This document shows, in pieces, positions 53,168 through 62,381 of a stretch of DNA of 64,000 nucleotides; the first letter of the stretch is position 1; each line of letters opens with the position of its first letter. The position numbers and the translations under genes were made by a program. The notes under the pieces are model-generated. The model made no database searches. It had not been told where the DNA came from and saw only the letters and a program-made list of their open reading frames with translations. The stretch comes from Nonomuraea muscovyensis (GTDB lineage Bacteria > Actinomycetota > Actinomycetes > Streptosporangiales > Streptosporangiaceae). The stretch is taken from the NCBI RefSeq assembly GCF_014207745.1, contig NZ_JACHJB010000002.1, forward strand, positions 1,550,001-1,614,000, written 5' to 3'.

Positions 53168-54541
53168 TCAGCCCCGGTGGCCGCCCATGTCGTAGACGCG
53201 GGACAGCGCCGGGGCGTAGTCCTCGGTGCCGGCGAAGCGGACACGCCACTGGCCGCCCGCGTGGCCCCTGACCGTCCTGGTGAAGGCGCCCGCCTCCCCC
53301 GTCTCGGTGGCGGCCACCTTCTCCCACGCGCCCGAGGAGTCGGCGCGCCAGAGGATCTCGACCGGCTGCTCGGCGTACGGCGCGTAGTCGGCGTGGCCGC
53401 GCGGCCCCACCCGGGTCAGCACCCCGCTCAGCCGCACGTGGGAGGAGCCCTGCGACTCGCCGAAGCGCACGGACGCCAACCTGGTCTCGCGGCGCAGCTG
53501 GAACGTGGTGGTCTTCGTGTCGCTCGCGCCGGCCGCGTTGCGCGCGGTGGCGGTGATCGTCCACGTGCCGGCCGGGTAGAAGCGGTTGAGGCCCTTGTCC
53601 GGCAGGAAGCGCCAGGTCTCCCATCCCTCGGCACGGCCCCGGCTCAGGGCCGCGCCACCGGTCGCGCCACCGGTCACGGCACGGGTCGCGGCACTGGTCG
53701 CCGGCCCGGTGGGAGTGGCGAGGCGGGTCGCGTGGTTGGGCCAGGCGGCCGGTCCCATCTCGCCCTGCCGGTCACTTCGCCCCCCGGGGACATGCGCGGG
53801 GACATGCGCGCGACCGGGGCGCACCGGCCAGCGCGACAGCGGCCACTCCGTGCTCGGCCGCCGCCCGGAGGGCCGCCCGCCGAGAGGGCCTCCAGGAGCC
53901 TTGCCCACGGCCCCGACTGCCTTGCCCGGCCTGCCGGTGACGGCCTTGACCATGGGGCCCGAGCCGTGCGGGAACGGGGCCGGACCGATGGCGGGCAGGG
54001 TGGTGGCCCGGGGCCGGGAGGGCACGTGCTGGACGGGGATCGACGTGGCGGGCGCGGGCCGTACGAGCGCCGGGTCGCCGGGCTCGACCTGCGCGGGAAG
54101 CGTGGACGGCCCCGGGGCGGGGACGGCCGGCGGACGGGGCTGGGCGGTGTCCGGAGGAGCCGCCCCCGAGTCGTCGGCGAGCTGCGGCGGCTCGCCGGGC
54201 TCGACCTGGACGGTCACCCCCTCCTTGCCCTGGGCCCCCTTGGCGATCACGTCGATCACCAGGCGGATCGAGTTCCCCGGCCCCACCACGGGGTCGGCCG
54301 GCCGGACGAGGATCTCGCGGATCGCCAGTTCCGTGGGGGCCGGGGCCGTCCCGCCCGACCGGACCACGGTGGTCGTGGCGGTGGTCGTCGCGGTGGTCGC
54401 GGTGGTCATGGTGGTGGTCGCGGAGGCGAGCCCCGAGGGAGCGGAGGACGTGAGGGTGTGCCCGGTCGCGGCGGAGGAAGCCGGCGCGGGCACCGTGAGC
54501 GCCCCCGCCGCGAGCGAGACGAGTACGAGTCTTCTGGTCAT
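53168..54541 (-). CDS. Secreted Thr/Pro-rich protein with C-terminal Ig-like domain
   Basis: A 457-residue protein. A signal peptide ends near SAA (residue 25). A Thr-rich run (TTTMTTATTATTTATTT) follows, then a DNA-level GGTGGTC-type repeat. Residues about 60-105 form a small domain (LAIREILVRPADPVVGPG, VIDVIAKGAQGKEGVTVQVE). A Pro/Arg-rich linker of about 170 residues follows. The C-terminal 150 residues hold two beta-sandwich modules ending ILWRADSSGAWEKVAATET, then GAFTRT and GQWRVRFAGTEDY. ATG 54541. Possibly wall-associated; no LPXTG motif. The linker varies in length among close relatives as a rule. Confidence 0.78.
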   Translation of the reverse strand: MTRRLVLVSLAAGALTVPAPASSAATGHTLTSSAPSGLASATTTMTTATTATTTATTTVVRSGGTAPAPTELAIREILVRPADPVVGPGNSIRLVIDVIAKGAQGKEGVTVQVEPGEPPQLADDSGAAPPDTAQPRPPAVPAPGPSTLPAQVEPGDPALVRPAPATSIPVQHVPSRPRATTLPAIGPAPFPHGSGPMVKAVTGRPGKAVGAVGKAPGGPLGGRPSGRRPSTEWPLSRWPVRPGRAHVPAHVPGGRSDRQGEMGPAAWPNHATRLATPTGPATSAATRAVTGGATGGAALSRGRAEGWETWRFLPDKGLNRFYPAGTWTITATARNAAGASDTKTTTFQLRRETRLASVRFGESQGSSHVRLSGVLTRVGPRGHADYAPYAEQPVEILWRADSSGAWEKVAATETGEAGAFTRTVRGHAGGQWRVRFAGTEDYAPALSRVYDMGGHRG

Positions 54542-54616
54542 GACACTCGACGCTAGGAACCGCCCGGTCATGACGAGGTCCAGGACACACGCCCCGGTTG
54601 GCAAAACGGCGCGCGG

Positions 54617-56449
54617 TCAGCCGGCGTAGAGGCCCTCGATGACGTCGGCGTACTTGGCGTGGATGACCCGCCGCTTCAGCTTCAGGCTCGGGGTGAGCTC
54701 CTCGGTCTCGGCCGTCCACTCGGTGCCGAGCAGGGCCCACCTCTTGATCTGCTGGACCCGGGCGAGCTTGGCGTTGGCCGCCGCGATGGCCGCCTCGACC
54801 TCCTTGAGCACCTCCGGGTGCTCGGCCAGCTCGGCGAGCGAGCCTTCGATGCCGCGCGCCGCCGCCCAGCCGGGCGCCACCTCGGCGTCGAGGGTGAGCA
54901 CGGCGACGGGGAAGGGCCGGTTGTCGCCGTAGGCGAGGGCCTGCCCGATGAGGGGGTGCTCCTTGAGGTGGTTCTCGATGCCGGCCGGGGAGATGTTCTC
55001 GCCGCCCGAGGTGATGATCAGCTCCTTCTTGCGGTCGACGACGCGGTAGAAGCCGTCGTCGTCGACGGTGCCGATGTCGCCGGTGTGCAGCCAGCCGTCG
55101 GCGTCGATCAGCTCGGCGGTGCCGTCGGGCCGGTTGAGGTAGCCGCGCGTGTTGAGCGGGCTGCGGGTGAGGATCTCGCCGTCCTCGGCGATGCGCACCT
55201 CGGCGCCGGGCTCGGCCCGGCCGACGCTGCCCAGCCGGTAGCAGTCGGGGCTGTTGGCGGTGAACGCCCCGGTCGTCTCCGTCATGCCGTACACGTCGAT
55301 GACCTTCAGCCCGAGGCCGGCGAAGAAGCGCTGCACCTCGCCGGGCAGCGGCGCGGCGCCGGTCGCGGTCCACCGGGCGCGGTCGAAGCCGATCATGCCG
55401 CGGATGATCGACAGCAGCGACTGGTCGGCCTGCTCGAACGCGGCCTGGATCTCCGGGGTGACGGTGTTGCCGTGCTGGCCGGCCTCGACGTGGGCGAGTC
55501 CCGCCGCCATGGCCCGGCGGACGGCCTCCTGCTGCTCCTGCGGCTGGGTGGCGAGGACGGCGAGCAGGCGGGCCATCATCTTCTCCCACACGCGCGGCAC
55601 GCCGAAGAACAGCATCGGCCTGACCTGGCCCAGCGTGGCACCCAGGTTGGCCAGGTCGGTGCAGAAGTGCACGTGCGACGCCTTGGCCAGCGGCAGGTAG
55701 AGGCTCAGCACCCGCTCGGCGATGTGCGCGTAGGTGAGGTAGGAGATCTGCGTGCCCAGCTCGGGCAGCGAGGTCATCCGGTTGGTCGCCTCGACCTCGT
55801 AGAGCACGTTGTGGTGGGTGAGCGGCACGCCCTTCGGCATGCCGGTGGTGCCGGAGGTGTAGAGGACGGTGACCACGTCCTCGGGCGTGACCGCGCGCCA
55901 GCGCGCCTCGACGGCGCCGGGGTCGGTGGCAAGCGCGGACCGGCCGAGGGCGAGGAAGTCGTCCCACGCCAGGAACCGCTCGTCGCCGGGGGCGCCCTCC
56001 AGCATGATGACGCGGCGCAGGCCGGGCAGCCGGTCCAGCACCGGCTCCCAGCGAGCCAGGTCGGCGGGCCCGCCGAGGACCGCGTACCGGGCGCCCACGT
56101 CGTCGGCCACGAACGCGATCTGCTCCGGCGCGAACGTCGAGTAGACCGTGCAGCCGACGCCGCCCGCGTGCACCGCGCCGAGGTCGGCGAGGACGTGCTC
56201 GCTGCGGTTGACCATCATCAGCGCCACCGCCTCGCCGGGCCGCAGCCCGAGCGCGGCGAAGGCGGCGGCGATCTCCAGGACCCGCTGCCGCGCCTCGGCG
56301 TAGCCGAGCGTCGCCCAGCCGCCCTCCACCGGGTCGGAGTAGGCGGGTGCGCCGGGGTGCCGCTCGGCGACCTGCCGGAGCTGCTCGCACACGGTACGGC
56401 CCGCGATCAGGCTCTCGATCTCGGCCCGGACCTCGAGGACATCGGCCAT
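54617..56449 (-). CDS. Long-chain acyl-CoA synthetase (FadD15-type)
   Basis: A 610-residue AMP-binding enzyme that activates fatty acids to acyl-CoA. P-loop YTSGTTGMPKG, the IIRGMIGFDRARWTATGAAPL block, YGMTETTG, the hinge DGWLHTGDIG and Lys-containing DRKKELII are intact. The C-terminus LKLKRRVIHAKYADVIEGLY is of the FadD15 group. It lies 75 bases after the secreted-protein gene, on the same strand but as an independent function. A promoter region of about 150 bases precedes it. Confidence 0.95.
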   Translation of the reverse strand: MADVLEVRAEIESLIAGRTVCEQLRQVAERHPGAPAYSDPVEGGWATLGYAEARQRVLEIAAAFAALGLRPGEAVALMMVNRSEHVLADLGAVHAGGVGCTVYSTFAPEQIAFVADDVGARYAVLGGPADLARWEPVLDRLPGLRRVIMLEGAPGDERFLAWDDFLALGRSALATDPGAVEARWRAVTPEDVVTVLYTSGTTGMPKGVPLTHHNVLYEVEATNRMTSLPELGTQISYLTYAHIAERVLSLYLPLAKASHVHFCTDLANLGATLGQVRPMLFFGVPRVWEKMMARLLAVLATQPQEQQEAVRRAMAAGLAHVEAGQHGNTVTPEIQAAFEQADQSLLSIIRGMIGFDRARWTATGAAPLPGEVQRFFAGLGLKVIDVYGMTETTGAFTANSPDCYRLGSVGRAEPGAEVRIAEDGEILTRSPLNTRGYLNRPDGTAELIDADGWLHTGDIGTVDDDGFYRVVDRKKELIITSGGENISPAGIENHLKEHPLIGQALAYGDNRPFPVAVLTLDAEVAPGWAAARGIEGSLAELAEHPEVLKEVEAAIAAANAKLARVQQIKRWALLGTEWTAETEELTPSLKLKRRVIHAKYADVIEGLYAG

Positions 56450-56596
56450 GCCACCGCCTCCTGTCAGTATTCACTTGCGCCAGGGGCATGCATCGCACCA
56501 CACGACCGGGATAGCGGCAAGACCCTGGCGGCAAACCGGCGCGACGAGCACGTAAAGTGAGGACTCGGGGGCGAAGCGTGACGCCGGGGGTGCGCC

Positions 56597-56773
56597 ATGA
56601 CGAACGAACGGACCTTCTTCGGGCACCCGTGGGGCCTGGCGACGCTGTTCGGCACCGAGATGTGGGAGCGCTTCAGCTGGTACGGGCTGCGCGAGATGAT
56701 GGCCGAGCACCACGTGCCGGCCCTGCCTGAACCGGGCGGCGGGCCATCCGGTAGTAATGACGAACGTGCCTGA
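56597..56773 (+). pseudogene. 5' stump of a POT-family (DtpT) peptide transporter
   Basis: Frame from ATG 56597: residues 1-34 read [20 protein letters not shown] and FSWYGLRE, the conserved N-terminus of proton-dependent oligopeptide transporters, normally about 500 residues. Then it turns into unrelated [17 protein letters not shown] and stops at 56773 after 58 residues. All transport helices are missing. It overlaps the TRIC gene start by 17 bases. A deletion appears to have joined the stump to the next gene. Confidence 0.75.
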
Positions 56774-57380
56774 GCTTCTCGACCTCATCGGGATCTTCGT
56801 CTTCGCGCTGTCGGGCGCGCTCATGGGCGTACGCAAGCGGCTCGACGTGGTCGGCATGGCCGTGCTCGCCGAGATGACCGCGCTGGGCGGTGGCGTGGTG
56901 CGCGACCTGGTGCTGAACGTCCGGCCGGCCGCCTTCCAGAGCGTCGGCTACGTGCTGGTGCCGCTGGTGGCCACGGCGATCGTCTTCTTCTGGCATCCGC
57001 ACGTGGCCCGGGTGATGCCGGCGATCCTCGTGCTGGACGCGGCGGGCCTGGGGCTCTTCTGCTCCGTCGGCACGCTCAAGGCTCTGGAGTACGGGTTGAG
57101 CCCGCTGCACGCGACGCTGCTCGGCGTCGCCACCGGGGTGGGCGGCGGCATGCTGCGCGACGTGCTGGCCGGAGAGATCCCGACGCTGCTGTACGACCGG
57201 CAGCTCTACGCGGTGCCGGCGCTGGTCGGCTCGGCGATGATGGCCGGGCTGTCCGCGATGGGCCTGCACGGCTGGCCGGTGACGCTGGCCTCCGCCGTGC
57301 TGGCCTTCGGGCTGCGCATCGCGGCGATGCGGTTCAGGTGGCGCGCCCCGCTGGCGAGGGGGGTCGCCCCGCCGGAGTGA
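56757..57380 (+). CDS. TRIC-type (YadS/UPF0126) cation channel
   Basis: A 207-residue membrane protein with about seven helices. It is a tandem of two homologous halves, each with the family motif GGGVVRD (about 42-48) and GGGMLRDVL (about 125-133). Bacterial TRIC homologues form trimers that pass K+ and related cations; some annotate them as glycine transporters. ATG 56757 has no ribosome site; the overlap with the upstream stump implies translation coupling to it. Confidence 0.87.
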   Translation: MTNVPELLDLIGIFVFALSGALMGVRKRLDVVGMAVLAEMTALGGGVVRDLVLNVRPAAFQSVGYVLVPLVATAIVFFWHPHVARVMPAILVLDAAGLGLFCSVGTLKALEYGLSPLHATLLGVATGVGGGMLRDVLAGEIPTLLYDRQLYAVPALVGSAMMAGLSAMGLHGWPVTLASAVLAFGLRIAAMRFRWRAPLARGVAPPE

Positions 57381-57390
57381 CCGGGCCGCC

Positions 57391-58821
57391 TCACACCATC
57401 GCGGCGAGGGAGTCGGGCGGGCGGGCCGCCCCGGAGGGTCCCCGTTCGCGGGCCGTGGCGATGCGGGCCACGGCCTCCCGCAGCACCGGCGGCGCCAGCG
57501 TGTACGGCAGGCGCAGGTAGCCCTCCAGCGTGCCCTCGACGCCGAACCACGGCCCCGGCGCCAGCCGGACGCCGTGCCCGGCGGCGGCCTCGGCGAGGGA
57601 GACGGCCGAGCCCTCGTCCAGCCGCACCCACAGGGTGCCGCCGCCGCCCGGCACGGTGAAGTCCCAGCCGGGCAGGTGCTCGCGCAGCGCGGCCACGAGC
57701 GCCTCGCGGGAGGCGCGCAGGGTGCGCCGGCGCTCGGCCCGGGTCTCCTCGATCCGGTCGAACAGCCGGGTCACCACGAGCTGCTCCAGGACGGGGCTGG
57801 CGATGTCGACGGACGCCCGGTGCAGGGCCAGCCGGCGGGCCAGCGCGGCGGTGGTGCGTACCCAGCCGATGCGCAGCCCGCCCCACCACAGCTTGGAGGC
57901 CGAGCCGATGCTGACGATCCGGCTGTCGGTGTCGAACGCCGCCATCGGCGCCGTGCGCGGCACCTCGTCCAACGCCAGCTCCGACCACGTCTCGTCGATC
58001 ACCAGGGTGGTGTCGTGCCGCCGGGCCGCCCCGGCGACGGCGGCGCGGGTGGCGTCGTCCATGAGCGCGCCCGTGGGGTTGTGGAAGTCGGGCATGAGGT
58101 AGGCCACCCGGGCGGCCGACTGGCGCATGGCACAGGTGAGCAGGTCGAGCTGCCAGCCCTCGTGCGAGATGCCGACGGGCACCAGCCGGGCGCCGCGCAG
58201 GCGGGCCGCGTCGATGGCGTGCGGGTAGGTGGGCGACTCGACGAGCACGGGGTCGCCGGCGCCGAGCAGCAGGCCGGTGACGATCTGGATGGCGTGCTGG
58301 GAGCCGGTGGTGACGAGGATCTGCTCGGGCCTGGTGGCCACGCCGCGGGCGGTGTAGCGGGCGGCGATCCGCTCGCGCAGCACGGGCAGGCCCATCGGGT
58401 AGTAGCCGTTGCCCATGGCGTACCTGGGGAGGTCCTCGACCGCCTCGGCCATCGCCTCGCGCAGCGCGGACGGGGCGGGCGGGGCGGCGGCGTGCAGCTG
58501 GATCAGGCCGTCGGCGCCGGTGGACAGCCACGGGTTGTCCACGGTGGAGGCGGGGTCGGGCAGCGCGGTCCAGCTGCCCGAGCCCTGCCGGCTCTCCAGG
58601 TAGCCGCGCTCGCGCAGCAGGTCGTAGGCGGCGGTGACGGTGGTGCGGCTGACGCCGAGGGTCTGCGCCAGGTGCCGCTCGGCGGGCAGGCGCATCCGGA
58701 CGGGGATGCGCCCGTCCATGATGAGTGCCCGTACGGCGTCGGCCAGCGCCCGGTAGTACGGCCGCGCCTGCGGCGGCACGTCCACGAGCCGGGCCATCTG
58801 CGCCGCCCCCACATGCCTCAT
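57391..58821 (-). CDS. MocR-family PLP-dependent regulator (YczR-like)
   Basis: A 476-residue protein. A GntR winged helix (about 20-90, MRLPAERHLAQTLGVSRTTV) is fused to an aminotransferase-like domain with PLP lysine in SIGSASKLWWGG. Divergent from the YczE-type gene, the arrangement in Bacillus/Streptomyces where YczR controls yczE; effector is probably an amino acid or PLP-linked compound. ATG 58821 or Met at 58797. The far longer open frame upstream is rejected because it crosses the YczE gene. Confidence 0.9.
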   Translation of the reverse strand: MRHVGAAQMARLVDVPPQARPYYRALADAVRALIMDGRIPVRMRLPAERHLAQTLGVSRTTVTAAYDLLRERGYLESRQGSGSWTALPDPASTVDNPWLSTGADGLIQLHAAAPPAPSALREAMAEAVEDLPRYAMGNGYYPMGLPVLRERIAARYTARGVATRPEQILVTTGSQHAIQIVTGLLLGAGDPVLVESPTYPHAIDAARLRGARLVPVGISHEGWQLDLLTCAMRQSAARVAYLMPDFHNPTGALMDDATRAAVAGAARRHDTTLVIDETWSELALDEVPRTAPMAAFDTDSRIVSIGSASKLWWGGLRIGWVRTTAALARRLALHRASVDIASPVLEQLVVTRLFDRIEETRAERRRTLRASREALVAALREHLPGWDFTVPGGGGTLWVRLDEGSAVSLAEAAAGHGVRLAPGPWFGVEGTLEGYLRLPYTLAPPVLREAVARIATARERGPSGAARPPDSLAAMV

Positions 58822-58884
58822 GAGGCCACTTTTCAGGATTGGACCTGTTTTCGCAAGCCAGTGGCCTGCCACTGTGGGTCCACT
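58822..58884. promoter_or_regulatory. Divergent operator region of the MocR/YczE pair
   Basis: Only 63 bases separate the two starts. TGGACC (58840-58845) and GGTCCA (58877-58882) form one inverted repeat, and CAGTGG-CCTG-CCACTG (58859-58874) a second nested one. MocR proteins bind such divergent gaps. Confidence 0.5.
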
Positions 58885-59523
58885 ATGAGCGAAGCCACAC
58901 TTCCGTACGCCGAATCCCTGCCCGCCCGCCTGCTGCGCCTGTACGGCGGCCTGGCCCTGTACGGCGCGGGCATCGGCCTGCAGGTGGAGTCCGGGCTCGG
59001 CAACAACCCCTGGGACGCCTTCCACCAGGGCCTCGCCGGGCGGGCCGGACTGTCGATCGGCGCCGTCATCATCGTGGTCGGCGCTCTGGTGATGCTGGTG
59101 TGGATCCCGCTGCGGCAGCGCCCCGGCGTCGGCACGATCAGCAACGTGGTCTTCGTCGGATTGTTCGCCGACGCCGCGATCCTGCTGCTGCCCACGCCTT
59201 CCCACTGGACGCTGAGCTGGCTCTTCCTCCTGCTGGCCATCGTGTCGATCGCGCTGGCGACGGTCCTGTACATCGGCGCGGGCATGGGGCCGGGACCCCG
59301 CGACGGCCTGATGACGGGGCTGGTGCGCCTCGGCCTGTCGGTCCGGCTCGGCCGCTTCCTCATCGAGGTCACGGTCCTGGCCGTGGGCTGGCTGCTGGGC
59401 GGCACGGTCGGCGTGGGCACCGTCGTGTTCGCCGTGGCCATCGGCCCGCTGACGCAGGCGTTCGGCCGCTGGTTCCCGATGGAGGCGGCGCCACGGGTCG
59501 GCAGGGACCGCCCCGCCGAGTAG
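58885..59523 (+). CDS. YczE/YyaS/YitT-type membrane protein
   Basis: A 212-residue inner-membrane protein with six helices. The family block LYGAGIGLQVESGLGNNPWDAFHQGLA follows the first helix, and the GMGPGPRDGLMTGLVRL block forms the second half signature. YczE of B. subtilis supports lipopeptide production; the transported compound, if any, is unknown. It is controlled presumably by the divergent MocR protein. GH15 follows 9 bases later, so both may share one transcript. Confidence 0.88.
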   Translation: MSEATLPYAESLPARLLRLYGGLALYGAGIGLQVESGLGNNPWDAFHQGLAGRAGLSIGAVIIVVGALVMLVWIPLRQRPGVGTISNVVFVGLFADAAILLLPTPSHWTLSWLFLLLAIVSIALATVLYIGAGMGPGPRDGLMTGLVRLGLSVRLGRFLIEVTVLAVGWLLGGTVGVGTVVFAVAIGPLTQAFGRWFPMEAAPRVGRDRPAE

Positions 59524-59532
59524 CGTCAAGGC

Positions 59533-61329
59533 ATGCGGATCGAGGACTACGCGCTCATCGGGGACATGCAGTCGGCCGCCCTGGTCGCCAGGGACGGCTC
59601 GATCGACTGGCTCTGCCTGCCGAGGTTCGACTCCCCCGCGTGCTTCGCGGCCCTGCTCGGCGGCGAGCGCAACGGTCACTGGTGGCTCGGCCCCACCGGC
59701 CGCCGGCCCGCCGACCGGCGCCGCTACCGCCCCGACACGCTCATCCTGGAGAGCGAGTGGGACACCCCCACCGGCACGGTCCGCGTGATCGACTTCATGC
59801 CACCGCGCGACGTCAACCCCGACGTGGTGCGCATCGTCGAGGGCGTGTCGGGCACCGTCGAGATGTCCACGCAGCTCCGGGTGCGCTTCGACTACGGCAG
59901 GATCGTGCCGTGGGTGCGCCGGACCGACGGCCACCTGCAGGCGGTCGGCGGACCCGACTCGGTGTGGCTGCACTCCCCCGTCCCCCTCAAGGGCGGCGAC
60001 TACGCGCACCGCGCCACGTTCCGCGTCGAGGCGGGCCAGCGCCTGCCGTTCGTGTTCACCTGGCATCCCTCCCACGAGCCGATGCCGCCGCAGATCCACT
60101 GTGAGACGCAGCTCGCCGAGACCGAGGCCATGTGGACCGAATGGGTGCGCCGCTGCAGCCACCAGGGCCCCTGGCGCGACGCCGTGGTGCGCTCGCTCAT
60201 CACGCTCAAGGCGCTCACCTACGCCCCCACCGGCGGCATCGTGGCCGCCCCCACCACCTCCCTGCCGGAGGATCTCGGCGGGGTGCGCAACTGGGACTAC
60301 CGCTTCTGCTGGCTGCGCGACGCCACGATGACGATCGACGCGCTGATCGGCAACGGCTACCTCGACGAGGCCGCCGCCTGGCGCGGCTGGCTGCTGCGCG
60401 CCATCGCCGGCCGCCCGCAGGACCTGCAGATCATGTACGGCGTGGCGGGCGAGCGCCGGCTGCCCGAGATGCAGCTCGACTGGCTCGACGGCTACGCGCG
60501 TTCACGGCCGGTCCGGATCGGCAACGACGCGGTCAACCAGCTCCAGCTCGACGTCTACGGCGAGGTGATGAGCTGCCTGCTCCTGGCCCGCGACTCCGGC
60601 CTGCCGGTCGACCACCGCGCCTGGTCCATCCAGCGCGAGCTGGTCACCTACGTCGAGGAGCACTGGGACGAGCCCGACGAGGGCCTGTGGGAGGTACGCG
60701 GCCCGCGCCGCCACTTCACCCACTCCAAGATGATGTGCTGGGTCGCCCTCGACCGGGCGGTCCGCAACGTCGAGCGTTTCGGCGCGACGGGGCCCGTGGA
60801 CCGGTGGCGGGCCACCCGCGACGCCATCCACGCCGAGATCTGCGCCAAGGGCTACGACGCCCGCCGCAACACCTTCACCCAGTCCTACGGCTCCTTCGAG
60901 CTGGACGCGGCGCTGCTGCTGATGCCGATCGTCGGCTTCCTGCCGCCCGACGACCCGCGCGTGGTCGGCACGGTGGCGGCCGTCGAGAAGGAGCTGATGG
61001 CCGACGGTTTCGTGCTGCGCTACCCGGTGGCCGCCGACAACGACGTCGACGGGCTGCCGGGCGGCGAGGGGGCGTTCCTGGCGTGCAGCTTCTGGCTGGT
61101 GGAGGTGATGGCCATGCAGGGGCGCAAGGAGGAGGCACGGGAGTTGTTCGAGCGGCTGCTGTCGCTGCGCAACGATGTGGGGCTGCTGGCCGAGGAGTAC
61201 GACCCCCGCTATGACCGGCTCGTGGGCAACTTCCCCCAGGCGTTCAGCCACGTGCCCCTCATCCACGCGGCACGGGCCCTGTCCGACGACGCGCGCCCGG
61301 AGGGCACGCTGTCCGGCGGCACGCCGTAG
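59533..61329 (+). CDS. GH15 glycoside hydrolase (trehalase/glucoamylase-like)
   Basis: A 598-residue cytoplasmic enzyme without signal peptide. The N-terminal beta domain (1-200) has IEDYALIGDMQSAALVARDG and SIDWLCLPRFDSP. The (alpha/alpha)6 barrel carries WDYRFCWLRDAT, catalytic Glu in DEGLWEVRG (about 378) and in LLAEEYD (about 559). Close actinobacterial homologues are trehalases or glucoamylases; trehalose is the likeliest substrate. It starts with ATG 9 bases after the YczE gene. Confidence 0.92.
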   Translation: MRIEDYALIGDMQSAALVARDGSIDWLCLPRFDSPACFAALLGGERNGHWWLGPTGRRPADRRRYRPDTLILESEWDTPTGTVRVIDFMPPRDVNPDVVRIVEGVSGTVEMSTQLRVRFDYGRIVPWVRRTDGHLQAVGGPDSVWLHSPVPLKGGDYAHRATFRVEAGQRLPFVFTWHPSHEPMPPQIHCETQLAETEAMWTEWVRRCSHQGPWRDAVVRSLITLKALTYAPTGGIVAAPTTSLPEDLGGVRNWDYRFCWLRDATMTIDALIGNGYLDEAAAWRGWLLRAIAGRPQDLQIMYGVAGERRLPEMQLDWLDGYARSRPVRIGNDAVNQLQLDVYGEVMSCLLLARDSGLPVDHRAWSIQRELVTYVEEHWDEPDEGLWEVRGPRRHFTHSKMMCWVALDRAVRNVERFGATGPVDRWRATRDAIHAEICAKGYDARRNTFTQSYGSFELDAALLLMPIVGFLPPDDPRVVGTVAAVEKELMADGFVLRYPVAADNDVDGLPGGEGAFLACSFWLVEVMAMQGRKEEARELFERLLSLRNDVGLLAEEYDPRYDRLVGNFPQAFSHVPLIHAARALSDDARPEGTLSGGTP

Positions 61330-61383
61330 GGCCGGTCCCGCCACGGAGGATGCGCCGTAGCGCGGCGCGGGCACGCGCGCGGG

Positions 61384-62340
61384 TCAGGCGGCGAGGCGGG
61401 CGAGCACGCGCGCGAACTCCGGCGGCGGCGCCACGACCAGCCGCGTCTGCCCGCCGTGCAGCACGATGTCGGCCTTGATGAGCCGCAGGCGCCCCTCGTG
61501 CCACCAGTAGACCTGCGCGCTGAGCCCGCCGGTGCGCGCGGCGTGCACGCGCAGCCGCTCGATGGCGCGCACCGCGCCGATCCCGGTCACGGGGTAGACG
61601 AGCAGCGTGTACGGGTCGGGCAGCACGGCGAGCACGCCGTCGGCGGGCACCGGCAGGTAGTCGGCGAGCCAGCGCAGGTGTGTGGCCGTGGACGGGCCCT
61701 CGCCGGTCAGGCGCGAGACCGGGGTGCCCGAGAGGTGGATGTCCTCCACCGACAGCCGCTCGCGCCGGACGTTCGAGGCGGCCATCTCCAGCGCCCGGCC
61801 CGGCGCCACGGGCCAGCAGCCCGCCTCCTCCGGGCGCACCAGGCGGGAGCCCACGGTCAGCAGCTCCACCAGGTCGGCGTTGAGGTGGCGGCCCACCACC
61901 CGGGTCAGGTCGGGCACCTCGTCGACGGCCTCGACCCGGGTGCGCAGCGACGGCCCCGCCTGGGCGAGGTCGCACACGTCGAGCGGGTCGCCGGCGACGG
62001 CGACGGCGTGGGTGAGGTGCTCGGAGACCAACATGGGCCAGTCCTCCCTGGTCCGCCGCCCGGCGACGCGCCGCAGCCCGGTCAGCCGTACGACGATCTC
62101 CCGGCCGCGCTCCCCGTCGCGCCGCACGGCGTCCAGCGCGCCGGGGCCCGGGCCGAGACCGTCGGGGTCAGGGACGTCGGGGCCCGGGTCGGGCGCGGGG
62201 GCGAGGGTCAGGGAGTGGCCGTCGACGGCGAAGGCGCAGTTGTAGCCCCGGGATTCGGCGACGAGCGCGAGCAGTGAGTCGAGGTCGATGTCCTCGGCCG
62301 CCCTGTGCGAGGGCTTCCGATCGCGTCTGAGCCAGGCCAC
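61384..62340 (-). CDS. Conserved actinobacterial protein of unknown function
   Basis: A 318-residue soluble protein. The start AWLRRDRKPSHRAAEDIDLDSL precedes a core with VVRLTGLRRVAG, LVSEHLTHAVAVAG, LRTRVEAVDEVPDLTRVVG and YTLLVYPVTGIG. No enzyme or membrane motif is recognised. GTG 62340 is set by GGGGAGGC (62347-62354). It lies 41 bases after the LD-carboxypeptidase gene and may be cotranscribed, suggesting a cell-wall link. Confidence 0.65.
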   Translation of the reverse strand: MAWLRRDRKPSHRAAEDIDLDSLLALVAESRGYNCAFAVDGHSLTLAPAPDPGPDVPDPDGLGPGPGALDAVRRDGERGREIVVRLTGLRRVAGRRTREDWPMLVSEHLTHAVAVAGDPLDVCDLAQAGPSLRTRVEAVDEVPDLTRVVGRHLNADLVELLTVGSRLVRPEEAGCWPVAPGRALEMAASNVRRERLSVEDIHLSGTPVSRLTGEGPSTATHLRWLADYLPVPADGVLAVLPDPYTLLVYPVTGIGAVRAIERLRVHAARTGGLSAQVYWWHEGRLRLIKADIVLHGGQTRLVVAPPPEFARVLARLAA

Positions 62341-62381
62341 GCGCACGCCTCCCCATGTCCGTTTCGTCCCGGTATGTCTCT

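Noticed and set aside
57391-60162. 923-residue open frame extending the MocR gene upstream
   Set aside because: The added residues are antisense to yczE and GH15 and show no conserved sequence; the true start is near 58821.
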